This document shows positions 23,614 to 32,485 of a DNA stretch of 42,261 bases, one piece after another; position 1 is the stretch's first letter, and each line of letters begins with the position of its first letter. The stretch is from the NCBI GenBank assembly GCA_945861565.1, contig CAMAUY010000037.1, positions 1-42,261 of the forward strand, given 5' to 3'. This DNA comes from Akkermansia muciniphila. GTDB taxonomy: Bacteria; Verrucomicrobiota; Verrucomicrobiia; Limisphaerales; UBA9464. Below the pieces are notes generated by a model. That model worked only from the letters and a program-made list of their open reading frames with translations. It was not told the origin of the DNA and searched no databases. The translations under genes and the position numbers were made by a program.

Positions 23614-26292
23614 GTGCACCGAAGGAATCAGCCATCCAGCAAGCGTATTGCCCGTTTCTGTGGTCATGGGATCTCCGCAGTCTGCGCAGGGTTCCTCATT
23701 TGTCTATCGTGCTTATCCCCCGCCGCCAGTGCCGTGGAAGAGCCGAAAAAGGTTCAGCCCAAGATCAGTTTTGAAGAGCAGGTGCTGCCCCTCTTCAAGG
23801 CCCATTGCGTCCAGTGTCATGCCGGGGCCGACCCGAAAAAGGGGCTTCGTTTGACCACACGCCGCGAAATCCTGCGCGGAGGGAGGTCGGGGCCGGCGAT
23901 TCGAATCGCGGCGGCCGAGTCGAGTCTGCTTTGGGAAAAACTGGTGTCGAACGAGATGCCCAAGGATGGTCCGCCACTGACGGCGGACGAGAAAGGAATA
24001 ATCCGCTCCTGGATCAATGAGGGTGCCACAGGGGCCGATTCCCAGGACGACGACGTAGCCGAGCTCGTGGATAAATCCAGTGGTGTGACGCGCAAACACT
24101 GGTCGTTTCATCCCGCCGTTCGCCCGCCTCCCCCCGTTGTTAAGGCGAGCGGCCTCGTGCGCAATGCAATCGACACATTTGTCCTGTCGGCGCTGGAATC
24201 GAAGGGGCTGAATTTCTCGAGCGAGGCGAGTCGCGAGGTGTTGCTGCGCCGAGTGTCGTTCGACTTGATCGGCTTGCCGCCGTCGCCGGAAGAGGTGCGG
24301 CAGTTTCTGGGCGATCGAGACGAACGTGCCTACGAGCGGCTGATCAACCGGTTGCTGGCCAGCCCGCATTACGGGGAACGCTGGGGTCGGCACTGGCTTG
24401 ATTTGGCGGGGTATGCCGACTCGGCCGGAGTGCTCGCGGAAGACCGCCCACTGCCGTCCGCCTTTCGCTATCGCGATTACGTGATTCAGGCCTTCAACAG
24501 CGACAAGCCCTACGACCGTTTTCTGCAGGAGCAGTTAGCGGGCGACGAACTCTCCGACTATTGGACCGCTTACGAAAAGCTTGATCGGTTACCGGACGAG
24601 GTGATTGAGGCGGTCACGGCGACGGGCTATCTGCGTTGCGCCGCGGATTCGAGCCGGCCCGACTTTGCGACGATCAAGAACGCCGACGCGCAGTACTATT
24701 ACCCGACGATCAACGACACGCTGCAGATTGTGGCTTCATCGACCCTGGGACTGACGTTGCAGTGTGCCCGTTGCCACAGCCACAAGTTCGATCCGATTCC
24801 GCAGGTTGAGTATTACCGAATGCAGGGGATCTTTACCGCGGCGCTCCGTCCGAAGCAGTGGATTCCGCAGGTGGAGCGTCGTGTGCTGGTCGCTTCGGCT
24901 TCCCAAAAGAAAACGGCGGACGAGCACAACGGCAAGCTCGATGCCGAGATCGCGAAGTCCAAGCAGGAGCTCGCCGATCTGCGAGCTCAATACAAGCTGA
25001 AGCTTTTTGAAGATCGGCTGGTTGGCCTGCCCGAGTTGATTCGCGTCGACGTGAAGCAGTCGATCGGCAAGGCCGCGGAGGGGCGCACCGTAGTCGAAAA
25101 GTACTTGGCCGAAAAATTCCAACCCCTCCTGCAGCCGGACGACACGACGCTCGATAAGCTTTTGCCTGAATCCTATGCGGACTATGGGCCGGCGTCGGAG
25201 CGGCTTAAGGCCGCCATTGCCGCTCAGGATCGCCGGCGCATGCACTTCGACGAATTGCGCGCACTCTATGACTTGCCGGGCCCCGTGACGACGCCTCTGT
25301 TGCGTCGCGGCGACCCATTGACTCCGGGGCCGCCGGTTCCGCCCGGCGTCTTGTCCTCGGTCGCAGCGCCCGTCGCCTTTCAGTGGAAGCCACCGGCCGC
25401 GGATGCCAAGACATCCGGACGGCGCCTGGCATTTGCCCGGTGGTTGACTCAGCCCGATCACCCGCTGACCGCGCGTGTCATGGTCAATCGCATTTGGCTG
25501 CATCATTTTGGTGAGGGCATCGTTGCCACGCCCGAGGATTTTGGCGCGCTTGGTACACCGCCCAGCCATCCGCATCTGCTCGATTGGCTGGCGCGCGAAT
25601 TTGTGGAAAGCGGCTGGAGCATCAAGCATCTCCATCGGTTGATTTTGATGTCGGCTTCCTATCGTCAGAGCTCCGCGTTCGACGAAGCGCTGCATGCCAA
25701 GGCAAGCCAGGTCGATCCCGATAACCGGTGGCTGTGGCGAAAACGGCTGCGGCGCGTCGACGCCGAGCCGTTACGAGATTCCATGTTGACCGCGGCGGGC
25801 CTGCTCGACCGGCAATTTTTCGGCAGTTCGGTTCCCGTGAGTCGACGCCCGGACGGCGAGGTGACGGTCGCGGATGGCCAGAACGATCGCCGGCGATCCA
25901 TTTACCTGCAGTTCATGCGGAGCAATCCGTTGACGATGTTGCACGCGCACGATCAGCCGGTGATCGAAATCAACTGCACGCGGCGCAATCGATCGACGGT
26001 ATCGACGCAAGCGCTGACCTTGCTCAACAGCGACGCGACGGTCGGGTATGCCGAGGCGTTGGCGGTCCGCGTTTTGCGAGAAGCACCCGATGCCCCGGTC
26101 GGTCTCGCAATTCGGGTCACCCTTGCGCGCGAGGCGTCCGCCGAGGAACTGACGATTTTCACCGATTTGGCGGCCAAGCAAGAGGCCCGCTACGCTGCCA
26201 AGGGCAAAGCGCCGGATGCGGCGCGCCGGGGTGCACTGGTCGATGTGTGTCACATGCTCCTGGCGTCGAATGAGTTTGTTTACATTGATTGA
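23614..26292 (+). CDS. DUF1549/DUF1553 protein with Planctomycete-type cytochrome c domain
   Basis: About 892 aa, exported. The start is uncertain: the GTG at 23614 gives a conventional signal peptide (hydrophobic core ISAVCAGFLICLSCLS, then AASA). A TTG at 23572 in the same frame would add 14 basic residues. The domain order is the canonical PSCyt1 - DUF1549 - DUF1553. The heme motif CVQCH is at 65-69 in PSCyt1, LIGLPPSPEEV and GERWGRHWLDLAGYADS are in DUF1549, a second CARCH with SHKFDPI is at 384-388, and PLTARVMVNRIWLHHFGEGIV is in DUF1553. A short coiled-coil region separates the two DUFs. The family is abundant in Planctomycetota and Verrucomicrobiota and is often tied to polysaccharide breakdown, but the reaction is unknown. 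The DUF1501 gene starts 29 nt after the stop, the usual partner. Confidence 0.93.
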   Translation: MHRRNQPSSKRIARFCGHGISAVCAGFLICLSCLSPAASAVEEPKKVQPKISFEEQVLPLFKAHCVQCHAGADPKKGLRLTTRREILRGGRSGPAIRIAAAESSLLWEKLVSNEMPKDGPPLTADEKGIIRSWINEGATGADSQDDDVAELVDKSSGVTRKHWSFHPAVRPPPPVVKASGLVRNAIDTFVLSALESKGLNFSSEASREVLLRRVSFDLIGLPPSPEEVRQFLGDRDERAYERLINRLLASPHYGERWGRHWLDLAGYADSAGVLAEDRPLPSAFRYRDYVIQAFNSDKPYDRFLQEQLAGDELSDYWTAYEKLDRLPDEVIEAVTATGYLRCAADSSRPDFATIKNADAQYYYPTINDTLQIVASSTLGLTLQCARCHSHKFDPIPQVEYYRMQGIFTAALRPKQWIPQVERRVLVASASQKKTADEHNGKLDAEIAKSKQELADLRAQYKLKLFEDRLVGLPELIRVDVKQSIGKAAEGRTVVEKYLAEKFQPLLQPDDTTLDKLLPESYADYGPASERLKAAIAAQDRRRMHFDELRALYDLPGPVTTPLLRRGDPLTPGPPVPPGVLSSVAAPVAFQWKPPAADAKTSGRRLAFARWLTQPDHPLTARVMVNRIWLHHFGEGIVATPEDFGALGTPPSHPHLLDWLAREFVESGWSIKHLHRLILMSASYRQSSAFDEALHAKASQVDPDNRWLWRKRLRRVDAEPLRDSMLTAAGLLDRQFFGSSVPVSRRPDGEVTVADGQNDRRRSIYLQFMRSNPLTMLHAHDQPVIEINCTRRNRSTVSTQALTLLNSDATVGYAEALAVRVLREAPDAPVGLAIRVTLAREASAEELTIFTDLAAKQEARYAAKGKAPDAARRGALVDVCHMLLASNEFVYID

Positions 26293-26321
26293 GCGGTGAG
26301 ATCAGGATGAGGGAGATCGAA

Positions 26322-27773
26322 ATGAACGAGCAATCCGAGTTCGGCAGTCGGCGTTTCTCGCGACGCGACGCGTTCGCTCGCCTGGGTGGCGGATTGGGTG
26401 GGGTTGCCCTGGCACTGCTGGGCGGTGGGGGGCGATCCGCTCGGGCCGCTCCGGTCGCTACTGGGCACAGCTTGCTTCCCAAGGTGCCTCATCATGGGCC
26501 GAGGGCCCGGGCCGTCATTCAGTTGTTCATGCACGGTGGGCCCAGCCATATGGATTTGCTCGACCCCAAGCCGGAGTTGTCGCGCTGCAGTGGCCAGCCA
26601 CCGCCGAGGGAAGTGGCGGATGACGAAAATCTGACGACCTACCTGCTGGGCAGTCCGTTCAAGTTTTCCCGGCATGGTCAGAGCGGACTGGAGTTCTCGG
26701 AGATCTTGCCCGGAATCGCCCAGCACGCCGACGACATTGCCGTCATTCGTTCGATGTTTACCGAACATCGCAATCACGAGCAGGCAATCTGGATGGCCAA
26801 TACGGGACTCACCGTTTCGGGCCGGCCGAATATTGGATCCTGGGTGGCGTTCGGATTGGGGGCGGAGAATCAAAATTTACCCGCTTATGTCGCCTTACCT
26901 GAGCCATCGAGACTTCCGGTTGACGGTGCTCGAAACTGGTCGAGCGGATGGTTGCCACCGCTCTATCAAGGCACCCCGATTCGCTCGGAGGGAATGCCGG
27001 TGCTGCACTTGCAGCCGAAGACCCCGCGGCCGTCCGAGATCGATCAGGGCCGCCTGGACATCCTGCGCCAGTTGAACCGGCAGCATCGGCAGACTCATCC
27101 CGGTGAACTGGAATTGGACGCCCGTATCGCCAGCTTCGAACTCGCCGCGCGGATGCAGCTCAGCGCCACGGATGCGCTGGACATCACTCAGGAAAATGAG
27201 GCGACCCAGCGCCTTTACGGCTTGGATCGGGACACGACACGCGCCTACGGAAAGCGTTGCTTGATGGCCCGTCGGTTGGTGGAACGCGGTGTCCGCTTCG
27301 TTCAGATTTTCATGGCCGGCCAACCCTGGGACACGCATTCGAAGAATACCTCCGGTGTTCGCAGCTGTTGCGAGCAGACCGATTTCCCGGTCGCCGGACT
27401 CCTGGCCGACCTGAAGCAGCGCGGAATGCTTGACTCGACACTGATTCAATGGGGCGGCGAATTCGGCCGGACGCCAACCGCGCAACTGCTGGATGGGAAG
27501 AAGGCGGACGGTAACGAAGGCCGCGATCATCACCCTTACGGGTTCAGCATCTGGTTGGCCGGCGGGGGTGTTCGCGGTGGGCAAGTCTATGGGGCGACCG
27601 ATGATTTCGGTTACCGGGCGATTACCAACCGCACTCAAACCGCGGATTTACACGCCACAATATTGCACCTGCTGGGACTCGATCACGAGTCGCTTACCTT
27701 CGCCCACAACAGTCGCGACGAACGTCTGACGGATGTCTACAAAGCACGGGTCATTCGAGACCTCCTTAGCTAA
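26322..27773 (+). CDS. DUF1501 Tat-exported protein
   Basis: 483 aa from the ATG at 26322, chosen for GGGAG at 26311-26315, six nt upstream. An ATG at 26307 and a TTG at 26289 are weaker. The N-terminus carries a twin-arginine signal, SRRFSRRDAFARLGGG followed by a hydrophobic stretch and ARA, so it should leave the cell folded via Tat. DUF1501 proteins have an alkaline-phosphatase/sulfatase-like fold. Motifs visible here are FMHGGPSHMDLLDPKPEL near the start of the mature part, LIQWGGEFGRTP, and GRDHHPYGFSIWLAGGGVRGG with metal-ligand-like His residues. It lies directly behind the DUF1549/DUF1553 gene and is very likely co-transcribed. Function of the pair is unknown. Confidence 0.95.
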   Translation: MNEQSEFGSRRFSRRDAFARLGGGLGGVALALLGGGGRSARAAPVATGHSLLPKVPHHGPRARAVIQLFMHGGPSHMDLLDPKPELSRCSGQPPPREVADDENLTTYLLGSPFKFSRHGQSGLEFSEILPGIAQHADDIAVIRSMFTEHRNHEQAIWMANTGLTVSGRPNIGSWVAFGLGAENQNLPAYVALPEPSRLPVDGARNWSSGWLPPLYQGTPIRSEGMPVLHLQPKTPRPSEIDQGRLDILRQLNRQHRQTHPGELELDARIASFELAARMQLSATDALDITQENEATQRLYGLDRDTTRAYGKRCLMARRLVERGVRFVQIFMAGQPWDTHSKNTSGVRSCCEQTDFPVAGLLADLKQRGMLDSTLIQWGGEFGRTPTAQLLDGKKADGNEGRDHHPYGFSIWLAGGGVRGGQVYGATDDFGYRAITNRTQTADLHATILHLLGLDHESLTFAHNSRDERLTDVYKARVIRDLLS

Positions 27774-27847
27774 ACACCCGTCCCGCAAGAGAGCCGCGCT
27801 CGAGTCGGACCGAGGCACCGCTCTGGGCAGGGTAATCCACTGACGAG

Positions 27848-28114
27848 ATGAACTCATCCGCAACCCCTCAACAACGCCGCGCTTTGCTGCTGGCGGTCGC
27901 GTTGGTCCTCGCGATCGCGGTCGGGATGGCTTGGCTCGTGGGCAACGGTTTGCGGAAAGGAGAGACGTATTTGCCCGTCCGACGCGCCTCACAGCAGCGC
28001 TCGGTATCGCGCTCGATGGAGCCGGCGTTGTTCTGGGTTTCCATCGGGCTCTATTCCGCCATCGGCGTTGGGACGCTTGGGCTGGCAGGGTGGGGAATCC
28101 GGCAGAAGGTATGA
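27848..28114 (+). CDS. Small two-TM protein of unknown function
   Basis: 88 aa. Two hydrophobic segments are visible, ALLLAVALVLAIAVGMAWLV (~12-31) and ALFWVSIGLYSAIGVGTLGL (~60-79), with a basic linker containing RRASQQRSVSRS between them. The ATG at 27848 has only a weak GACGAG upstream. It starts 74 nt after the DUF1501 stop and its end faces the 99-aa membrane protein gene, with 27 nt between stops. I do not recognise the family. The clear two-TM pattern argues for a real gene. Confidence 0.6.
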   Translation: MNSSATPQQRRALLLAVALVLAIAVGMAWLVGNGLRKGETYLPVRRASQQRSVSRSMEPALFWVSIGLYSAIGVGTLGLAGWGIRQKV

Positions 28115-28141
28115 GAATGCCGCGAGGATTGGCCAAGCGCC

Positions 28142-28444
28142 TCAACTCATCAACTTAACCAGGAACGTCGCCCCCATCACGACGGATGGCAGCAGGGCGA
28201 CGAGTGCCGAAGTGCCGGGGCGCTGATGCGTCACCATCCAAATTGCCACGCCGAGGCACAGAACTGATCCGAGCGTGCAACCGAGCATAATCATTTTTAG
28301 ACGGTGAATGCTCTCGGCGCTCGCGTTGGCTCCGGCCGCGAGGCAAAAAACGAGCATTACCAACGTCGCGAAGACGGTGCCGAGCATCGCAACAATGGCG
28401 GTAATGATGAGCAGGAGATTCGTGGGGTTGATTTGTTGACTCAT
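28142..28444 (-). CDS. Small three-TM protein of unknown function
   Basis: 100 aa from the ATG at 28444 (MSQQINPTNLLLIITAIVAM). Three membrane segments: LLLIITAIVAMLGTVFATLV (~10-29, running on into LVFCLAAGA), MIMLGCTLGSVLCLGVAIWM (~50-69) and ALVALLPSVVMGATFLVKLM at the end. It is the last gene on the - strand behind the nitrate-reductase operon, 114 nt after it. It might be read through from that operon or expressed separately. No family recognised. Confidence 0.65.
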   Translation of the reverse strand: MSQQINPTNLLLIITAIVAMLGTVFATLVMLVFCLAAGANASAESIHRLKMIMLGCTLGSVLCLGVAIWMVTHQRPGTSALVALLPSVVMGATFLVKLMS

Positions 28445-28453
28445 GTCTGTCCT

Positions 28454-28476
28454 GGCGGCTTGCCCCTCGCGCCGCC
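28454..28476. other. GC hairpin between the Nap operon and the 3-TM gene
   Basis: GGCGGC (28454-28459) pairs with GCCGCC (28471-28476) around an 11-nt loop. It lies at the 3' side of the Nap operon and just upstream of the small membrane gene. No T-run is present. A weak terminator or leader structure is possible. Confidence 0.3.
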
Positions 28477-28558
28477 GAGAGTGCTTTCTCATCAATGAGC
28501 CGTCAATCCCCGCGTCAAGGATTTGGGCGACCGACGGGTTGTTCCAGGAAACGATCCC

Positions 28559-28918
28559 TTAGGAAAGTTCCGTTGTCCCACCAAAGTCGTGGCGGATGCG
28601 AACGATGCGAAACTGGTCGCCGACGAGCATCAGCGTGTCCCACCAGTCGGCGTCTTCGAAACGGTAGCGGAGTTGGAGTCCGCGCACCGCGCGAGTGGCG
28701 ATGAGTTTACGGGCCTCGGCGAGGGTGACGCTCGCGGAGTCTGGGACATGGCCGCGCGCGGCAAACTTGGGAATGATCTCGGCGATCTGCGCGCACAGTT
28801 CGATGTCGCGCAACAACTGTTCGACCTGCTCGTCATCGAGCAATGTCGTGTTCAAGTCGGGCAGTTTCAACCGCGCCTCTTCGGGTGGCAGTGGCGGGCG
28901 GGGTGTTTCCAAATTCAT
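28559..28918 (-). CDS. Conserved-looking unknown protein ending the Nap operon
   Basis: 119 aa from the ATG at 28918, which overlaps the stop of the cytochrome gene before it (ATGA). That coupling is the reason for this start, since no Shine-Dalgarno is visible. The N-terminal 20 residues are Pro-rich (PRPPLPPEEARLKLPDL). A helical acidic part follows (DDEQVEQLLRDIELCAQI), then an alpha/beta C-terminal half containing GLQLRYRFEDADWWDTLM. There is no signal peptide and no cofactor motif; one Cys only. The protein should be cytoplasmic. Its place as the last cistron of a NapD-NapA-NapB cluster suggests a chaperone, maturation or regulatory role, which is inference. I do not recognise a named family. 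Confidence 0.75.
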   Translation of the reverse strand: MNLETPRPPLPPEEARLKLPDLNTTLLDDEQVEQLLRDIELCAQIAEIIPKFAARGHVPDSASVTLAEARKLIATRAVRGLQLRYRFEDADWWDTLMLVGDQFRIVRIRHDFGGTTELS

Positions 28919-29739
28919 CGGCGGGCGGATGCAGGGTGTTCGCTGGCCGCGGAGGAGAATATTTGCTGCTCCAAGCCTGCGTCCGATGCATGGCATTGCA
29001 GGCACGATTGCCGATCCGGATGCGGGGTGCGCAGGCCGAAGAGTCCGCGTGGGCCGTGGCAGCTCAGGCAGTCGCTCCGCATGAGCGTGGGGTGCGGAAT
29101 GGTCGGCGGCGCGAGCGGCCATGCCCGGCTGCCCTGGAGCGGGGGCGTTGCGCCGACAAACGCATTCGCGACGATGGGCGCGAGCAGCGAGGGTTCACTT
29201 GTCGGAAGCTCCGTGCCCCCGGAAGGCACGTGGCATTGGGTACAACTCGAATACTGAGCATGGCTGATTTTCGAGGCGATCTTGTCCTTTACGGCCAATC
29301 CCAGCCCGTGACAGGCGAGGCACGCGGCGGAGGAATCCTGCGCGATCGGATGCGGCACCCTCGGTGGAGCGCCGTCGAACGCACGGCGGGTACTCCTTTC
29401 CAGCAAGGCCTGGCCCCGTTGTTCTTCGGTGACGTTCGTCTGAGTGACTGGATGCGGGGTGGGTTGGACGAGAGTGGCCACGCGACTCTGCCATTGCCCG
29501 TTGACCCCGTTCCGTAACCAGTCTTGTCGGGCATAGGGAACTGCGACCGGCACGAAGTTGGTTTCGAGAATCGCTTGCCGCTCCGAGTCCGGCGTCACGA
29601 GCGAGACGGGACGGGTCATGCTGATCTGAGAACCCGTCTGGCGGAGGCCCATGAAGTAGCCGCTGACCGAGGCGGTGAACAGAATGGCCCCAAACAACCA
29701 GGCGCCTTTTTGATACGAATTGGGTTCCGGAGCGCTCAC
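28915..29739 (-). CDS. napB: Tetraheme NapB-like cytochrome c (duplicated NapB)
   Basis: 274 aa from a GTG at 29739, which overlaps the napA stop (GTGA). GGAA lies about 8 nt upstream. An uncleaved-looking N-terminal segment (GAWLFGAILFTASVSGYFMG, ~12-31) would anchor it in the membrane with the heme part in the periplasm. Four CxxCH motifs are present: CLACH 140-144, CTQCH 166-170, CLSCH 224-228, CLQCH 246-250. The first pair, preceded by AFDGAPPRVPH and followed by HVPSGG and IVANAFVG, matches the ordinary diheme NapB. The second pair repeats the pattern (APPTIPHP, CLSCHGP, TPHPDRQSCLQCH). The protein therefore looks like NapB plus a second heme-pair module. It should pass electrons to NapA. 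Confidence 0.85.
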   Translation of the reverse strand: MSAPEPNSYQKGAWLFGAILFTASVSGYFMGLRQTGSQISMTRPVSLVTPDSERQAILETNFVPVAVPYARQDWLRNGVNGQWQSRVATLVQPTPHPVTQTNVTEEQRGQALLERSTRRAFDGAPPRVPHPIAQDSSAACLACHGLGLAVKDKIASKISHAQYSSCTQCHVPSGGTELPTSEPSLLAPIVANAFVGATPPLQGSRAWPLAPPTIPHPTLMRSDCLSCHGPRGLFGLRTPHPDRQSCLQCHASDAGLEQQIFSSAASEHPASARR

Positions 29740-32204
29740 AGGCTTTTTTCCACGGACGACGCGCGGAAGGCTTCCGCCGTCCTTACCTTGAACACGGTGG
29801 CGGCACACTTTTTGTAGTCCGGTTCTTTCGAGATCGGATCGATGTCGCCCAGCGTGATGTCGTTGACGAGCAGACGCGGGTCGAAGAACGGGATGAAGAG
29901 CGAGCCGCGCGGCACGCGGGCACGGCCGTTAATCCAGACGGGCAGTTTCAGTTCACCGCGCCGCGTTTTCACCGCGATGGTTTCGCCGTTGGCAATGCCG
30001 CGCTCCCCGGCGTCTTCGGCATGCATTTCGACATAGGCATGCGGCATGGCACCGTGGAGTTGTGGAATACGCATTGTCATCGTGCCCGTATGCCAGTGCT
30101 CCAACACGCGGCCGGTGCAAAGCCAGAACGGATACTCGGCATCGGGCTCCTCCGCGGCCTTCTCGTAAGGCGCGAACCAGATCTGGGCTTTGTCGTCCTT
30201 GGTGACCGAGTGATAAAACTGAATCTCCGCGCCCTTCCTGACATACGGGTCATCGAACTCGGAGAAGCGAAACTTCGTTTCCCGCCACGAACCGTTCGCC
30301 TGCTGCACAACGGGCCAGCGCAGGCCGCGCGACTTCACGTATTCATCGTAGGGCGCGAGGTCCTTGTGCTTGTCGCGGCTGAAGGCGCGGTATTCCTCGA
30401 AGAGTGCCTTGTCCACATTGACGTCGTAGTAATGTTTCCAATCCCAGGCGGGCACCTCCTGACCCGCGTCGTTCTTGATCGTGAAGAGGAACTTACCGTC
30501 CTTGTCCTTCAAACCGGGATGGCCCCGCTCGAAGAGTTTCCGGGCCACGGCAATCGTCTGCCAGCAATCATCGCGGGCGTCGCCCGGCGGATTGACCATC
30601 TTGAACCACTGCTGCGTGCGGCGTTCGGAATTGCCAAACATGCCGTTTTTTTCCACCCACATCGCCGACGGCAACACGAGGTCGGCCAGTTCGGTGGACG
30701 CTGTGTGATAAACGTCGGAGACAATGAGGAACTTGTCTTCCAGACCTTTCTTCGCCTTGAAGAGCTTGTGCAGATTCGGCAGAGATTGGCCGGGATTCGT
30801 CACCTGTACCCAGAGGGTGCCGATGTCGCCGCCCTTCGCGGTAGGGGTGCAGAACTTCTCGAACATCAGGACGGTGTGATGGCCCATTTTTGGATTGATG
30901 CGGCCCTCGGGCAGGTTCCAGAACTTCTCGGATTCCCTGCGATGCTCGGGATTCGCAACGACCCGCCCGCCCGGCAGGAAATGGCAGAGCGTGCCGACTT
31001 CGCGCGCGGTCCCGCAGGCACTGGGCTGGCCGGTGAGGGACGTGGGCGCGTCGCCGGGTTTGCCGAAATGGCCACTGAGCAAATGAATGCCGTGGCAGAG
31101 ACGATTCGCATTCGTGCCGCGCGAATGTTGATTGAAGCCCATGCACCAGACGCTTGTAATGCGGAGGTCCCTCCGTCCGAACAATTCGCCGAGCAGACGG
31201 ATTTTTGCCGCCGGCACTCCCGAGATCTTTTCGACGTGCTCGGGCGTGTACGGAGCGAGCGCGACCTTGTAGGCTTCGAAAGTCATCGCGTCGCCGTTGA
31301 GCGGAGCGGTCGGGGTGGATCCCGGGTCCTTCGGCGCCTGGCGGAAATTACAGAAGCGCTCGACGAATCTCGCGTCGTAGGTGCCGTTCTTAATCAGCAG
31401 ATGCGCGATGCCGTTCATGATCGCGAGGTCGCTCTGCGGTTTGAATTCCAGATAGTGATCGGAGTACTCCGTCGTGCGCGTGCGGCGCGTACCGATGTCG
31501 ATGAGGGTCACCTTCTCACCCTGGGAACGTCGATCGATGACGCGGCTGAAGAGCACTGGGTGCATTTCGGCCATGTTGTTACCCCAAAGGATGAGCACGT
31601 CGCATTTGTCGAGGTCTTCGTAGCAACCGGCCGGTTCATCCACCCCGAAGGTCGAGAGAAAGCCTGTGACTGCGCTAGCCATGCAGAGTCGGGCGTTTGG
31701 GTCGATGTGGTTGTTCGAGAGGCCGCCTTTCATCAGCTTGTTTGCGACGTAGCCTTCGGGGATCGTCCATTGGCCTGAGCCGTAAATGGCGAATTTCTCG
31801 GGCGCTGCCATCACTCGCTGCGCGATGACTTCAATCGCTTCATCCCAGGAAATCGGTTCGAGCCTGCCGTTCTTGCGCAGCAACGGTCTGGTCAGCCGGT
31901 CCTTACCGTAAAGTGCGAGACCGACGTGATACCCCTTCACGCAGAGCAGGCCTTTGTTCACGTCGGCGAGTGGGTCACCTTGAATTGCGACGACCTTGCC
32001 GTCCTTTACACCCACTCGGACATGACAGCCCGTGCCGCAGAACCGACACGGCGCCTTGTCCCATGCGATTCCGTCGGGGCCGCCGGTGGCGGCAATCGAT
32101 TGGGCGGGCGTCGCGGCGTCGGCACGCCTCCCTGCCACCGCGCTGGCGGCGGCCAGGGCGGAGAGTATTACGAAGCTTCTTCGATCAATGTTCATGGCAT
32201 TCAT
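29736..32204 (-). CDS. napA: Periplasmic nitrate reductase catalytic subunit NapA
   Basis: 822 aa, near the usual NapA length. It reduces nitrate to nitrite at a Mo-bis-MGD centre in the periplasm. The ATG at 32204 is chosen for GAGG about 9 nt upstream; it lies inside the 3' end of napD (20-nt overlap). The Tat signal is MNIDRRSFVILSALAAASA. The [4Fe-4S] ligands are Cys53, Cys56, Cys60 and Cys88 (CRFCGTGC ... CVKG). The Mo ligand is Cys174 in NARLCMASAV. The C-terminal domain has LEHWHTGTMTMRIPQLHGA, a strong NapA signature, so NasA/NarB or formate dehydrogenase is unlikely. napD precedes it and a NapB-like gene follows with a 4-nt overlap. Residues for substrate access cannot be judged by eye. 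Confidence 0.97.
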   Translation of the reverse strand: MNAMNIDRRSFVILSALAAASAVAGRRADAATPAQSIAATGGPDGIAWDKAPCRFCGTGCHVRVGVKDGKVVAIQGDPLADVNKGLLCVKGYHVGLALYGKDRLTRPLLRKNGRLEPISWDEAIEVIAQRVMAAPEKFAIYGSGQWTIPEGYVANKLMKGGLSNNHIDPNARLCMASAVTGFLSTFGVDEPAGCYEDLDKCDVLILWGNNMAEMHPVLFSRVIDRRSQGEKVTLIDIGTRRTRTTEYSDHYLEFKPQSDLAIMNGIAHLLIKNGTYDARFVERFCNFRQAPKDPGSTPTAPLNGDAMTFEAYKVALAPYTPEHVEKISGVPAAKIRLLGELFGRRDLRITSVWCMGFNQHSRGTNANRLCHGIHLLSGHFGKPGDAPTSLTGQPSACGTAREVGTLCHFLPGGRVVANPEHRRESEKFWNLPEGRINPKMGHHTVLMFEKFCTPTAKGGDIGTLWVQVTNPGQSLPNLHKLFKAKKGLEDKFLIVSDVYHTASTELADLVLPSAMWVEKNGMFGNSERRTQQWFKMVNPPGDARDDCWQTIAVARKLFERGHPGLKDKDGKFLFTIKNDAGQEVPAWDWKHYYDVNVDKALFEEYRAFSRDKHKDLAPYDEYVKSRGLRWPVVQQANGSWRETKFRFSEFDDPYVRKGAEIQFYHSVTKDDKAQIWFAPYEKAAEEPDAEYPFWLCTGRVLEHWHTGTMTMRIPQLHGAMPHAYVEMHAEDAGERGIANGETIAVKTRRGELKLPVWINGRARVPRGSLFIPFFDPRLLVNDITLGDIDPISKEPDYKKCAATVFKVRTAEAFRASSVEKSL

Positions 32205-32484
32205 GGCGGGGAGCCTCGGCAGAATGGGCAATCGAGGATTGGGCGACTTCATCTTCATCAAAATTCACAGATACCACATCGACGTACTCGACGCCTGGCA
32301 GGCTTTGAAGCCAGTCGTGTAGGTCGCGGCTGGCGGCGTCGTCGTGCGCTTCCATCGCGACCGGTAGCCACCGGCCGTAACGCTCGCCGGGAGTAATCTC
32401 GGAACGTGCACCCAGCGTCGCGATGGCGTCCGAGGTGAGCGCGCCATCCCGGCTGAGAGTGAGGACAAGTCCGCTGGTGATCAT
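32185..32484 (-). CDS. napD: NapD-like chaperone for NapA
   Basis: 99 aa from the ATG at 32484, one nt after the stop of the NrfD-like gene, suggesting re-initiation; no Shine-Dalgarno is visible. The small alpha/beta layout MITSGLVLTLS ... LPVAMEAHDD ... LHDWLQSLPGVEYVDVVSVNF matches NapD. NapD binds the Tat signal of NapA in the cytoplasm and delays export until the cofactor is in place. The C-terminal tail is acidic and then His-rich (APRHECHEH). Its 3' end overlaps napA by 20 nt. Confidence 0.85.
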   Translation of the reverse strand: MITSGLVLTLSRDGALTSDAIATLGARSEITPGERYGRWLPVAMEAHDDAASRDLHDWLQSLPGVEYVDVVSVNFDEDEVAQSSIAHSAEAPRHECHEH

Positions 32485-32485
32485 G

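Noticed and set aside
30021..31778. 585-codon + strand open frame opposite napA
   Set aside because: napA on the other strand has all catalytic motifs. The opposite frame has only low-complexity, Arg/Glu-rich sequence.
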